Shown here: piece after piece, positions 27,912 through 36,294 of the stretch
Position numbering within the stretch: position 1 is the stretch's first letter
How the letters are laid out: each line of letters starts with the position of its first letter
Origin: Oscillospiraceae bacterium
Lineage (GTDB): Bacteria; Bacillota; Clostridia; Oscillospirales; CAG-382
Direction of reading: 5' to 3'
DNA: 52,075 nt
Assembly (NCBI GenBank): GCA_015065225.1
Contig: SVQR01000004.1
Location: forward strand, 1-52,075
The notes under the pieces: generated by a model
Database searches by the model: none
Seen by the model: the letters and a program-made list of their open reading frames with translations, nothing else
Told to the model about the DNA's origin: nothing
Position numbers and translations under genes: made by a program

Positions 27912-28775
27912 ATGTTAGTATCTGCAAAGGAAATGCTCACAAAGGCAAAGGAAGGCCACTACGCAGTAGGTCAGTTCAACATCAACAACCTCGAGTGGGC
28001 AAAGTCCATTCTTCTCACAGCACAGGAAATGAACTCTCCCGTAATCCTCGGTGTATCCGAAGGCGCAGGAAAGTATATGTGCGGCTACAAGACCATCGTT
28101 GGCATGATCAACGGTATGATCGAAGAGCTTAAGATCACAGTTCCCGTAGCACTCCACCTCGACCACGGCACATACGAACACTGCTACAAGTGCATTGAAG
28201 CAGGCTTCTCTTCCATCATGTTCGACGGCTCTCACTATCCGATCGAAGAAAACATCGAAAAGACAAAGGAACTCGTAAAGGTAGCAGCAGAAAAGGGACT
28301 CTCTCTCGAAGCTGAAGTAGGCTCCATCGGCGGTGAAGAAGACGGCGTTGTAGGTATGGGCGAATGTGCTGATCCCGACGAATGTAAGATGATCGCAGAC
28401 CTCGGCGTAACAATGCTCGCTGCAGGTATCGGCAACATCCACGGCAAGTACCCCGAAAACTGGGCAGGTCTCTCCTTCGAGACACTTGCAAAGGTTCAGG
28501 AAAAGACAGGCAAGATGCCCCTCGTTCTCCACGGCGGTACAGGTATCCCCGAAGATATGATAAAGAAGGCTATCGACCTCGGCGTATCCAAGATCAACGT
28601 TAACACCGAGTGCCAGCTCTCCTTCGCAGCAGCAACAAGAAAGTATATCGAAGAAGGCAAGGATCTCCAGGGCAAGGGCTTCGATCCCAGAAAGCTTCTC
28701 GCTCCCGGTGCTGAAGCAATCAAGGCTACAGTTAAGGAAAAGATCGAACTCTTCGGCTCTGCAAACAAGGCATGA
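27912..28775 (+). CDS. fba: Class II fructose-1,6-bisphosphate aldolase
   Basis: A 287-aa zinc-dependent glycolytic enzyme that splits fructose-1,6-bisphosphate into DHAP and glyceraldehyde-3-phosphate. Motifs: GQFNINN, the LHLDHGT pair with catalytic Asp and zinc His (near 82-83), SIMFDGSHYP, LEAEVGSIGGEEDG (zinc Glu), GNIHGKYP (zinc His), VLHGGTGI (zinc His, phosphate loop), INVNTECQ. The length matches the short Clostridia type. GGAGG precedes the ATG. Codons are strongly C-ending and uniform, which fits high expression. It is followed by its terminator and two degenerate copies of an fba 3' end. Confidence 0.96.
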   Translation: MLVSAKEMLTKAKEGHYAVGQFNINNLEWAKSILLTAQEMNSPVILGVSEGAGKYMCGYKTIVGMINGMIEELKITVPVALHLDHGTYEHCYKCIEAGFSSIMFDGSHYPIEENIEKTKELVKVAAEKGLSLEAEVGSIGGEEDGVVGMGECADPDECKMIADLGVTMLAAGIGNIHGKYPENWAGLSFETLAKVQEKTGKMPLVLHGGTGIPEDMIKKAIDLGVSKINVNTECQLSFAAATRKYIEEGKDLQGKGFDPRKLLAPGAEAIKATVKEKIELFGSANKA

Positions 28776-28814
28776 GAATAATTAAGAATTCATAATTAAG
28801 AATCAAATAGCTAA

Positions 28815-28847
28815 AGACGTTTCCTCTGTAAAGGAGACGTCTTTTTT
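28815..28847 (+). terminator. fba terminator, copy 1
   Basis: AGACGTTTCCT/AGGAGACGTCT stem with CTGT-type loop (one wobble), then eight T. The same sequence recurs twice downstream at intervals of 168 and 171 nt. Confidence 0.85.
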
Positions 28848-28879
28848 TCTGTATTTTTTATAAAAAATATAGAGTTATC

Positions 28880-28957
28880 CTCGCTCCCGGTGCCGAAGCA
28901 ATCAAAGCAACGGTCAAGGAAAACATCCAACTCTCCGCCTCTGCAAACAGGGCGTAA
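28880..28957 (+). pseudogene. fba 3'-end fragment 1
   Basis: A 26-codon in-frame tail homologous to the last 26 codons of fba (28698-28775), ending TAA. It reads LAPGAEAIKATVKENIQL... against LAPGAEAIKATVKEKIEL.... Many changes are at third codon positions, so it seems to derive from a second, once functional aldolase gene rather than a fresh copy. Confidence 0.8.
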
Positions 28958-28982
28958 GAATAATTAAGAATCAGATAGCTAA

Positions 28983-29015
28983 AGACGTTTCCTCTGTAAA
29001 GGAGACGTCTTTTTC
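28983..29015 (+). terminator. fba-type terminator, copy 2
   Basis: Same hairpin as copy 1, 168 nt further on, with the T-run interrupted by one C. Confidence 0.8.
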
Positions 29016-29050
29016 TTTTCTGTATTTTTTATAAAAAATATAGAGTTATC

Positions 29051-29128
29051 TTCGCTCCCGATGCCGAAACAATCAAAGCAACGGTCAAAGAAAACATCCA
29101 ACTCACTGGCTCTGCAAACAGGGCGTAA
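29051..29128 (+). pseudogene. fba 3'-end fragment 2
   Basis: A second 26-codon tail, 171 nt after the first and nearly identical to it (FAPDAETIKATVKENIQL...), ending TAA. It lies in a tandem unit of fba tail, spacer and terminator. Confidence 0.8.
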
Positions 29129-29153
29129 GAATAATTAAGAATCAGATAGCTAA

Positions 29154-29188
29154 AGACGTTTCCTCTGTAAAGGAGACGTCTTTTTCTT
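29154..29188 (+). terminator. fba-type terminator, copy 3
   Basis: Third copy of the hairpin, 171 nt after copy 2. Confidence 0.8.
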
Positions 29189-29330
29189 TTCTGTATTTTT
29201 TATAAAAAATACAGAGTCATCTTCACCGCAGGCGATTCAATTAAATCAAAGATCACAAAGCGATCTCCTTGCCCATGTCGGAGACAAGTATCAATCGCGA
29301 AACAAAAATAAATACCGCAGAAGCTTTAAA

Positions 29331-29358
29331 CAAAAAATGTTTCCCGCAACAAGGAAAC
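29331..29358 (-). terminator. Terminator of the XRE gene
   Basis: Minus strand GTTTCC/GGAAAC stem (29358-29339), then ATTTTTTG; it overlaps the end region of the gene closely. Confidence 0.55.
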
Positions 29359-29368
29359 GCCTTCTTCT

Positions 29369-29611
29369 CTATCTTATCTCCTGTTCAAGCTCACGGAACA
29401 CCTTGCAATCAAAAAACTCGATAAGTGAAATATCCATCCCATCGCAAAGCATCTTCAGCGTGACTATCCCCGGATTCTTACTTTTACCGTATAACACGTT
29501 CTTGATCGTTGACGGTGCAACCGCTGACTCCATCGCCAGCTTGTGTATTGACATTCCCTTTTCTTCCAACAACTGAAGTATCCTGTTTTTTACCGCGGTA
29601 TATGTGTCCAT
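29369..29611 (-). CDS. XRE-family helix-turn-helix regulator
   Basis: An 80-aa single-domain Cro/CI-type DNA-binding protein: ILQLLEEKGMSIHKLAMESAVAPSTIKNVLYGKSKNPGIVTLKMLCDGMDISLIEFF covers the five helices, with SIHKLAMESAVAPSTIKNVL as the HTH. It lies divergent to a 33-aa membrane peptide, and an inverted repeat (29655-29687) sits between them. It probably represses that peptide and itself by binding the repeat. Confidence 0.85.
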   Translation of the reverse strand: MDTYTAVKNRILQLLEEKGMSIHKLAMESAVAPSTIKNVLYGKSKNPGIVTLKMLCDGMDISLIEFFDCKVFRELEQEIR

Positions 29612-29654
29612 AATATCACCCCAAAATCATATTATTTGTAAACTTTGGGCTAAT

Positions 29655-29687
29655 TATAGCCTATTTCTCTTGACATCGTAGGCTATA
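29655..29687. promoter_or_regulatory. Inverted-repeat operator between XRE gene and membrane peptide
   Basis: TATAGCCTA (29655-29663), 15 nt, TAGGCTATA (29679-29687): a perfect 9-bp inverted repeat. It brackets the -35 box (29670-29675) of the peptide gene and overlaps a TATAAT on the minus strand (29658-29653) that could be the -10 of the XRE gene. Confidence 0.7.
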
Positions 29688-29698
29688 TATGATACTAT
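29670..29698 (+). promoter_or_regulatory. Promoter of the 33-aa peptide gene
   Basis: TTGACA (29670-29675), 17 nt, TACTAT (29693-29698). Confidence 0.6.
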
Positions 29699-29736
29699 AA
29701 ATAAGCACAAATATTTTCCCGAAACGGAGTACCGCC

Positions 29737-29838
29737 ATGAAACCATACGCAAAAAAGCTTCTTGTCTATTGCATCATCGTCTCCGTCATCCTCATACTTC
29801 AGCATCTGATCATCCTATCCCTGATCACCTCGTCATAA
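29737..29838 (+). CDS. 33-aa single-span membrane peptide
   Basis: A short ORF with CGGAG 7 nt before the ATG. It encodes a basic N-terminus (MKPYAKK) and one hydrophobic helix (LLVYCIIVSVILILQHLIIL), ending SLITSS. The layout resembles small hydrophobic toxins or small membrane regulators. Its regulation by the divergent XRE protein is inferred from the operator. The function is unknown. Confidence 0.5.
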   Translation: MKPYAKKLLVYCIIVSVILILQHLIILSLITSS

Positions 29839-29875
29839 CTTTCACCTATTCGTTATTCCCTCTTCACGCTTCACT

Positions 29876-29913
29876 AAAAAAGCTCCCTCAAGAGACCAAC
29901 CTCAAGAGGGAGC
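29876..29913. terminator. Bidirectional terminator between two small membrane-peptide genes
   Basis: GCTCCCTC/GAGGGAGC, a perfect 8-bp stem (29882-29913). On the minus strand it is followed by TTTTTTAG, on the plus strand by a weaker T-rich tract. Confidence 0.75.
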
Positions 29914-29944
29914 GATCTATTTTATTTCCGCACCGCCAAAGGGA

Positions 29945-30055
29945 TCAAAACATCATTCCCACAGCAGCCGTAACAGTATCAGCATAAAAAAGCGCAAGTG
30001 TCACAAGTACGGAAAATACAAATGAAAATACAACAACTTTCTTATTTTTCAACAT
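29945..30055 (-). CDS. 36-aa single-span membrane peptide
   Basis: A short ORF with a perfect AAGGAGG 6 nt before the ATG at 30055, a consensus promoter (30100-30128) and a terminator just after the stop (29913-29876). It encodes MLKNKK followed by a hydrophobic span (VVVFSFVFSVLVTLALFY) and ADTVTAAVGMMF. The complete gene signals make it credible despite its size. Function unknown; it could be a type I toxin-like or membrane-regulatory peptide. Confidence 0.6.
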   Translation of the reverse strand: MLKNKKVVVFSFVFSVLVTLALFYADTVTAAVGMMF

Positions 30056-30406
30056 CTCGCGCCTCCTTAAAATTTTGTTTATTTTTCATTTACAATACAG
30101 TTATACCACATCAAAGCGATTTTGTCAATACTTTTTTTACAAAAAAATCGAAAGAATATGAATTATTTTTTTGCCGCTATAACTAAAAATCTCCGTTTTG
30201 TCCGTAATCTACGCCATTTTGGCGCAAGCAAAGAAAATAAACAAATTCCTATTCCGTTTTTTTATTTTATTCACAATCGACACAATTCATGAAGTAAAAT
30301 ATTTTTCCGCCGCAGGATGAGCATCCGCAAGTTAACAATTCGGAAAAATTCACCTTCATTTTTAAGACATGATATCAAACCGTCCTCAACTTATAAGGAT
30401 ATCCTC
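30056..30406. other. 351-base intergenic region left of the phage cassette
   Basis: It contains the promoter of the 36-aa peptide gene and then AT-rich DNA. A CGCCA/TGGCG hairpin lies at 30212-30224 and the palindrome AAGGATATCCTT at 30398-30409 is near the cassette end. No att-like repeat, tRNA or clear terminator of the phage operon is seen. Confidence 0.5.
30100..30128 (-). promoter_or_regulatory. Promoter of the 36-aa peptide gene
   Basis: Minus strand TTGACA (30128-30123), 17 nt, TATAAC (30105-30100). Confidence 0.75.
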
Positions 30407-31516
30407 TTATACAGCAGAAGCCTTTTTCTCTCCCGCCTTCCTGTTAAGAAGAAGAATCAACAGTTGCGAAGCAAGTCTTGCCGCCGTATCCGGAGCCATA
30501 CCGTTTCTCACAAGCATTTCGCCTATCGTTCCGAGTATGATCCTGCTGTCCGCGGGAATATCCTTCAGCCTTTCGCCGAGCATATCCGCAATATCACCGA
30601 TGACCGTTCCCGAAGTCTTTTCCTCCCTGATTTTCACGGTATCCTCATCTTCATCATATCCGTTGTCATGTCCGAGCTTCTTTTTCGGATAACGACGTAT
30701 TATATCGGAAGCCTCCTTTGAAAGCTCTGCGGTATCCTCCCCGTCATCGACTTTCCCCAACAGGGCTGTGACATTGAAATTTCCTCCGACACCGGGTATC
30801 GCCGAATAGTCATAACCGTCCTGTATGGCAGCATTCTTTATAAGCACATCCGCAATAACACCGAGAGACTCTTTGGCAGTTCCGTTCCTTCTGTACTCCG
30901 AAATCTGATCCTTAAAGCCGTTATACTTCTCATCAAGTCCCAGAAGTACCTGTTCAAGCTCCGCATCAAGCTCAGCATAGATCTCCGAAAGTTCTTTTTC
31001 AACGGAATCGTACGCCCTTTTCATCTTGCCGCCCTCAGGTGACGCCCCCTCATTGAGTATCTGCTCTTTAAGATAAGGATATTTGTCATAAAGCTCATCG
31101 CGGGCTTTTACTTTTTTTGCCTCATATTGCTTTGTAAGACTTTCCCTCGCAAGCTCCTGTGCCTTTGTTATCTTTCTTTTTGCAGCAGAGATATATCCCG
31201 TCACCTTCGGAGCATCCTCCCTGAAGCTCTTGACAGGAGACTTTTCCGTATCCGCCTTTTTTTCACCGAGATAAAGTCGGGCATAACCGTCCTTGCTGAC
31301 CTTGTCTCCCTCTCCCGCCATGGAAAGATTGTAGTTATATCCTACCGTATCCATCCATTTTTCCTGCTCTGTCGTATCAAGTCCGAGCTCACGCCTTGCT
31401 TTTGTTATCTCCTTTGTTCTTGCAATTTCCTCGTCAAAAAGCTCTTTGTAGCCTTTTCTCAGAAGTCCTATCCTGTGATTTGCATCAAGATCCGCATATT
31501 TCCATTTGGATGCCAT
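30407..31516 (-). CDS. Phage-cassette protein of unknown function, last gene
   Basis: A 369-aa mostly helical, charged protein, with a likely coiled coil around 120-215 and an alanine-rich C-terminal helix (MAPDTAARLASQLLILLLNRK). AAAGGAAG precedes the ATG. It lies 17 nt after the hub-like gene in the packaging operon, the position where podoviruses carry ejection (internal virion) proteins. That role is inferred from position and helical character only. Confidence 0.55.
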   Translation of the reverse strand: MASKWKYADLDANHRIGLLRKGYKELFDEEIARTKEITKARRELGLDTTEQEKWMDTVGYNYNLSMAGEGDKVSKDGYARLYLGEKKADTEKSPVKSFREDAPKVTGYISAAKRKITKAQELARESLTKQYEAKKVKARDELYDKYPYLKEQILNEGASPEGGKMKRAYDSVEKELSEIYAELDAELEQVLLGLDEKYNGFKDQISEYRRNGTAKESLGVIADVLIKNAAIQDGYDYSAIPGVGGNFNVTALLGKVDDGEDTAELSKEASDIIRRYPKKKLGHDNGYDEDEDTVKIREEKTSGTVIGDIADMLGERLKDIPADSRIILGTIGEMLVRNGMAPDTAARLASQLLILLLNRKAGEKKASAV

Positions 31517-31533
31517 AGATCATCTTCCTTTCA

Positions 31534-33363
31534 TTATTTGTAGTATATACCGCCCGCACAGAACCTCATCGCCGCATCATAAAGCCCCACCTTTCCCTTC
31601 ACACACATAAGCATAAAAGTAAACCTGTAAGCCTCATTCCCCGGCACTTTAAAGAACAGCCTGCGCAAAGCCTCGCCAGCCTCCTCGCGCTCCATGAACG
31701 TATAGTTTTCCATAAGTATCGGTACACCGTCCGCAAAAAGGAACACCGCAAGAGAAGTCTCATCACTCGCCGAAGCATTGATGTACAGCTCGGACGCGAC
31801 CTTTTTCGCAAATCCGTCACCGACATCAAAGCTCCTGCTGCCGTAAGTACAACTGATATCCGCCCCGAAATCTGTCATGATATCATCCGATAGCCTTACA
31901 GTATCCACTTTTCCGGATTTTTCCATTATCCCGAAAAGCTTGTCGTTCACTTCAAAGAAACAGTTTTCGTATATCCCGTCAAAAAGATACCAGCAAAGCC
32001 TTCTTTCCGATGTCAACGGATCATCACCCGCAATATAAGGCGAATTACCGTAGTCCCACACATAAGCATTTCCCGACGGACAAGCAAGCATATATCTCCT
32101 TCCGTGATCCGACGAAACACTGTTTTTCACACTGTCACTGTCCTCATAAAGAAATCCTGTCCCGGAGTTTCCGTCAATATTTCCGGATATTCTCCTTATA
32201 CTCAGCTCATCGGTATACTCCGATGCTGTAATGATGTATATCCCCATGCGTGAATTTGCAAACACCAGCCTGTTGTCGATAAGCTTCACACTTCCGGGAA
32301 TATCACAACCGATTCCCGCACTTATCTCGGTAACGAGAAAATCAGCTCCCTCATCCTGGTCAAAGGTGTAAGTCAACCTGTAGACTCCCCTTTCGCCGAA
32401 AGCAATAAGATCCCCCTTCTGTTTTGCAAAGCATCCTATATTCTCATTCCCGTCACCGAGAATATCATAGGAGAGCCTCTTAATATGAAGAGGAGAAAGC
32501 AGCTCACTGTAAAAATAATATCCGGGATATTCCTTGTTCCCCGTAAAAAATGCTCTCGTTCCGCCGGAGCTGTTTCCGCCGTAGGTACAAACAGCGGTAC
32601 ATCCGAATATCTTGTGATAATCCCCATACTTTGATCCCTTAGCAGGCACAAAGCTGATACCTATCGGAGAAAGTATCTCCCTGTCCAGCGTTATCCTTGT
32701 CCCGTCCACCGTATAAGAAGTCTCAATCTCATTTCCGCTGAGTAGCGACTTGAAATATATAGGCTTGTCCGTATCACATTCACAGGGAAGCTCAAACCAC
32801 GTCGTTCCGAGCGCAGGCTCTTTGTAATCAATACAAATCCTGTACATTATCATATTGTCCGGTACTTCAAGCTCGGTATAGTCTTTAAGATCATACCTTG
32901 CATCCTTCACGACCTTCACTTCCTCAATAATATGCTCCGTTACCGAGAAACTGCTGTCAACAACAAATATCGACACGCACCGGAAAAATATATACAGCTT
33001 GGAGTCCATCACAAGCATAAAGCTGTCGCAATCGGGAACATCCGGACCTATCTTTACAGTGTCCCTGCCGTCAAATGTATAAATTCCTCCTCCGACATGA
33101 TAAACAAATCTTCCATAAAACAGCTCCGTAAAAGAAGAATGAAGCACTCCCGCCGGAACGACATCACCGCCGATCCTCTCCTGCCCGAACCTTGTCCTGA
33201 GCATATTTCTTTCAAATACCATATTAAGCATATACGGACTCTGCCCATCGGTGAGCTCCCTGTCATGCTCACAAAGCACTACGCCTTTGTCAAACTTTCC
33301 GCAGTTCATAAAAAGGCTCTTTCCGCGAAAATTCTCCGGTGCGCCAATGTCGTTATGTGCCAT
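31534..33363 (-). CDS. Phage beta-rich hub/DNA-stabilisation-like structural protein
   Basis: A 609-aa protein rich in beta strands with repeated 'LIAFGERGVYRL', 'LVFANSRMGIYII' and 'KLYIFFRCVSIFVV' blades, resembling a propeller. Podovirus tail-hub proteins such as P22 gp10 have this character. The start is ATG 33363 with GGAGGTG 9 nt upstream; the in-frame GTG at 33375 lies inside that ribosome site. It overlaps the end of the preceding gene by 11 nt (translational coupling). The assignment rests on position after the adaptor and fold-like pattern. Confidence 0.55.
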   Translation of the reverse strand: MAHNDIGAPENFRGKSLFMNCGKFDKGVVLCEHDRELTDGQSPYMLNMVFERNMLRTRFGQERIGGDVVPAGVLHSSFTELFYGRFVYHVGGGIYTFDGRDTVKIGPDVPDCDSFMLVMDSKLYIFFRCVSIFVVDSSFSVTEHIIEEVKVVKDARYDLKDYTELEVPDNMIMYRICIDYKEPALGTTWFELPCECDTDKPIYFKSLLSGNEIETSYTVDGTRITLDREILSPIGISFVPAKGSKYGDYHKIFGCTAVCTYGGNSSGGTRAFFTGNKEYPGYYFYSELLSPLHIKRLSYDILGDGNENIGCFAKQKGDLIAFGERGVYRLTYTFDQDEGADFLVTEISAGIGCDIPGSVKLIDNRLVFANSRMGIYIITASEYTDELSIRRISGNIDGNSGTGFLYEDSDSVKNSVSSDHGRRYMLACPSGNAYVWDYGNSPYIAGDDPLTSERRLCWYLFDGIYENCFFEVNDKLFGIMEKSGKVDTVRLSDDIMTDFGADISCTYGSRSFDVGDGFAKKVASELYINASASDETSLAVFLFADGVPILMENYTFMEREEAGEALRRLFFKVPGNEAYRFTFMLMCVKGKVGLYDAAMRFCAGGIYYK

Positions 33364-34318
33364 TGTACAGTTCACCTCCGCGCTTTACACGGTATCTTTT
33401 TCCGAAAACACCGTAGAATCTGTTTATCATACCGTTTTTCCTGTGTCTGGAATAGATATTGCCAAGTATCTCCCTGTACTTGTAAGTAAGCCTTGAATAA
33501 AGCTCCGGCTGATTTACCGGACAAAGATCTGCCGCACACATATATCCCAACGCATCAGCCATGACGGGTGAGATATCAACAGCCGATGCATCTCCTTCGC
33601 TCTCGGAAAACTGCGGAGCATACGGAACATACTCAAGAACTGTCCCACGCGCCGCCTTTGATTCAACAAGTATCATTCTTTCCTTCTCAAGAACACTGAA
33701 GTCCGACTTGTATGATCTTGTATCATTACCGAAGTTGACCGAAAGCACCTGCGCACAGTCCGACGGCAGATACGCCGAACAATATCCCGGTCCGCAGATA
33801 AGCTCTTCGTCCACCATGCCCGTCGGAACACCTCTGTAGACCGCAAAATTCTTAACATCAAGAAAGGATTCACCGCAAAGAGTAAAAGTACATTTATCCG
33901 CCAAGCCGTTTCCGACCGTCCCGCGGATCACGGTATATCCTCCGCCATCCGTAAATATGTCGCGTGTCATCTTTTCGCCGCCGAAGGATATCTCAAGCCT
34001 TCCTCTGCCGCTTGCTTCCATATAGTAAGCAATATCATTCCCGATGACATCATAGCTTTTTTCTTCCTGTGCCGAAAGACGTACGCCTCCGATAACAGCA
34101 GCACATTCCGGCATAAAAGGTACTACCGAGGCCTTTCTTGTATTATCGGGGAATTCATACATCAGCCTTGTGAGATGTATATTGAGACTTGTAACAAGAC
34201 GGTTCTCTATATCTGCCCGCTCTCCGCTTACAATGACAGTTCCGTTGGAGCTGTAGCGTTCCAGAAGCTGCAGTATCCTGTCGCGGAATTCCCCGAGAGT
34301 GTATGTTTTAGAATACAT
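33353..34318 (-). CDS. Phage head-tail adaptor-like protein
   Basis: A 321-aa protein. The N-terminal 'TLGEFRDRILQLLERYS...DIENRLVTSLNIHLTRLMYEF' segment is helical, as in head-completion/adaptor proteins that dock below the portal (P22 gp4-like). The middle is beta-rich. The C-terminal 'YMCAADLCPVNQPELYSRLTYKYREILGNIY' helix matches the end seen in many adaptor proteins. It lies between the capsid block and the hub-like gene, the expected place. Confidence 0.5.
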   Translation of the reverse strand: MYSKTYTLGEFRDRILQLLERYSSNGTVIVSGERADIENRLVTSLNIHLTRLMYEFPDNTRKASVVPFMPECAAVIGGVRLSAQEEKSYDVIGNDIAYYMEASGRGRLEISFGGEKMTRDIFTDGGGYTVIRGTVGNGLADKCTFTLCGESFLDVKNFAVYRGVPTGMVDEELICGPGYCSAYLPSDCAQVLSVNFGNDTRSYKSDFSVLEKERMILVESKAARGTVLEYVPYAPQFSESEGDASAVDISPVMADALGYMCAADLCPVNQPELYSRLTYKYREILGNIYSRHRKNGMINRFYGVFGKRYRVKRGGELYNGT

Positions 34319-34348
34319 ATCTTACCTCCATTTTCATCCGCAGATAAA

Positions 34349-34414
34349 GGCTCGCACGATGCGGGAGGGATCATTATCCGATCTCTCTCCCGTACCGCCT
34401 GCGGGTTATGAGCC
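34349..34414 (-). other. Large stem-loop between capsid-block and adaptor genes
   Basis: GGCTC and GAGCC close a 66-nt structure with inner CGGGAG/CTCCCG and GCGG/CCGC pairing, in the 111-nt gap after the 80-aa gene. No T-run follows. It may attenuate transcription or protect the upstream mRNA. Confidence 0.45.
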
Positions 34415-34429
34415 GTCAAAGCACTTGTC

Positions 34430-34672
34430 TCATACCTGATCAAAAAGTATGTACTGTACCTCCGCGACACCGTAAAAGTATATCTTTCCCACAAATTCAA
34501 GGGTATCGCCCTTTTCAAGAGTATATTTGCCATTGCTTCCGCAGTAAAGATAAAAAGTGCCGTCCGTGACCTTTATTCTGGCCTTAAGCCCCTTCGTATC
34601 AAATTCACCCGGATTATATATGTTGCCGGAAACGGAAAAGTTACCGTTCTCGGTTATTCTGAGATATTCCAT
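34430..34672 (-). CDS. Small phage protein, unknown
   Basis: An 80-aa beta-rich protein (LRITENGNFSVSGNIYNPGEF..., ...GKYTLEKGDTLEFVGKIYFYG). It directly follows the major capsid gene (17 nt), where head decoration or head-fibre proteins are often encoded. No family is recognised. Confidence 0.55.
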   Translation of the reverse strand: MEYLRITENGNFSVSGNIYNPGEFDTKGLKARIKVTDGTFYLYCGSNGKYTLEKGDTLEFVGKIYFYGVAEVQYILFDQV

Positions 34673-34689
34673 ATATCCACCTCCACTTT

Positions 34690-35610
34690 TTACGCGGGAT
34701 TGGAGAATATGATGGGACGACCGTCAGCAAAACCAAAGCCGAAATCCACATATCCGATGTAGTCGGTAATAAGAGGATTATCCTGATTTGCCACAAGCAC
34801 GGTGGGCTTTGAAATGTAAACCAGCTTGAGAACCTCACGAAGAAGCATGGAATCCGCAAGTGCCCACTGCTTTCCGGAGAATCCCATATCGCCCGCACCC
34901 ACAACAAGATACTTCATGCCGTAAACAGGATTTGCGGCATTCATGGGAGCATCCGCATCGGGATTCTTTTCGGGAGTGATCTTTGAATTGGGACCGCATA
35001 TCTCCTTGGCCTTTGCTTCAAGTTCGGGACTTACAAGAAGAAGATCAAAGTTGCCCGCAAAAGGAAGACCGTCGGGAGTAACAAATTTTGAAGCCATAGT
35101 CTGAGCTCTCACAATGGATGCGACACTGAGATTGTCATGCATAAGGTTAGAATATGTTCCGCAGTTGGGCAGAGTATTTATGGGATGATTCTCACTTGCC
35201 CAGGGGCAGCCGTCCGCACCGACCTTTGTATAAGCATCGCCGAAAAGACGGTAGAACTCATTGAGTACGGTCATATAAGCCGAGTCCGCAAGCCTTGTGC
35301 CTATCTTCGCAGCCTCACCGGAAAGATCCACCTTTGCCTTCTTGTAGGAAAGACTTACCGCAAGTGCATGCTCACGGGGAGTGATGGTGGTAATAAAGCT
35401 TCTCTTCTGATCGGCACTCATAACATTTGAACCGTCATATTCGGGAAGCTCACCGTAGCCTCCAACACCTTCAAGTCTGTAGTCTATCTCATCCTGTTCC
35501 ACGACATCGCAGATCTCGGAGATAAGATCAAGTCTCTTTGCATATCTTAAATCAAATCTTGTTTTAACAAGAGGATAAAGGTCATTGGGCCATGTGTAAA
35601 TATCGTTCAT
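34690..35610 (-). CDS. Major capsid protein
   Basis: A 306-aa protein with HK97-fold-like sequence similar in style to Mu gpT-type capsid proteins: DLRYAKRLDLISEICDVVEQD, ITPREHALAVSLSYKKAKVD, NFDLLLVSPELEAKAKEI, and 'PVYGMKYLVVGAGDM'. It would assemble the procapsid on the scaffold protein encoded upstream. The start is ATG 35610 with GAAAGGAA upstream; six codons of longer frame precede it. Confidence 0.75.
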   Translation of the reverse strand: MNDIYTWPNDLYPLVKTRFDLRYAKRLDLISEICDVVEQDEIDYRLEGVGGYGELPEYDGSNVMSADQKRSFITTITPREHALAVSLSYKKAKVDLSGEAAKIGTRLADSAYMTVLNEFYRLFGDAYTKVGADGCPWASENHPINTLPNCGTYSNLMHDNLSVASIVRAQTMASKFVTPDGLPFAGNFDLLLVSPELEAKAKEICGPNSKITPEKNPDADAPMNAANPVYGMKYLVVGAGDMGFSGKQWALADSMLLREVLKLVYISKPTVLVANQDNPLITDYIGYVDFGFGFADGRPIIFSNPA

Positions 35611-35643
35611 ATTATCAATTCCTTTCAATTATAAAATATCGTC

Positions 35644-36294
35644 TCAGGCGCCGAGCTTAAGTACATATCCGACGGCAGTTGAACACATGACTGTGAAGCT
35701 GCCGTTATCGGCAAGGCAGAGATTCTTTTCAGCATCAAGACCGAGCGAATCAAAGCCGTACGGAAGAACAAGGATAAACTTGTCACCTTTGGTGATCCTG
35801 CCGCTGTGTTCGATATGATATACCGTCATTCCGCTGTCACTGTCAACGTTCGTGATGTTATATTCACATCCCACAGAGCCTGTATTCATAGAGCCTTCCG
35901 CCTTTTCGCAAAGAACGAGCTTTGCACCGTCAAGTCCGCAAGTACCGAGGTAATTCGAATATGTCATTGTCGTCTCGACACAGCCTTTATCGTCATCGGC
36001 ACTGGCCTCCACCACAAGGGGCGCTACCGTATAAAGAGCATCCTTTGAAAGTATCACGGATACAACCCCCTTGCCGTACTTCGGGCAAAGATCGTCTTCC
36101 TTAGCCATGTAGCTTTCCGCACATATTCCCGCCACCTGCTCAAGTGTTCCCTTCACGGGAGTTACAGTAAAAGTCGCAGGATCGTAATAAAGTATCTCGC
36201 CCTTTGCAACGTCAACATTTTCCGAGAGCTTTATGTTTGCACAAAAAGGCTTGTTGCAGCCGCAAAGACCGCTGTAAAAGTTAAAATGTGTCAT
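35644..36294 (-). CDS. Capsid-associated phage protein (decoration-type)
   Basis: A 216-aa protein (MTHFNFYSGLCGCNKPFCANIKLSENVDVAKGEILYYDP...) with small beta-barrel-like composition. Proteins that begin with 'v.kGeil.yD' and sit next to the capsid gene are often head-decoration proteins. It is Cys-rich for a phage protein. The start is ATG 36294 with GAAAGGAAG upstream. It overlaps the end of an interrupted small frame (36281-36448). Confidence 0.5.
   Translation of the reverse strand: MTHFNFYSGLCGCNKPFCANIKLSENVDVAKGEILYYDPATFTVTPVKGTLEQVAGICAESYMAKEDDLCPKYGKGVVSVILSKDALYTVAPLVVEASADDDKGCVETTMTYSNYLGTCGLDGAKLVLCEKAEGSMNTGSVGCEYNITNVDSDSGMTVYHIEHSGRITKGDKFILVLPYGFDSLGLDAEKNLCLADNGSFTVMCSTAVGYVLKLGA

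Larger units (their letters stand above)
28776..29368. other. 593-base region of tandem fba tails and spacer
   Basis: Everything to 29215 is the tandem array of fba 3' ends and terminators; 29216-29338 is unique AT-rich DNA with no visible gene, ending in the terminator of the XRE gene. Confidence 0.7.
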
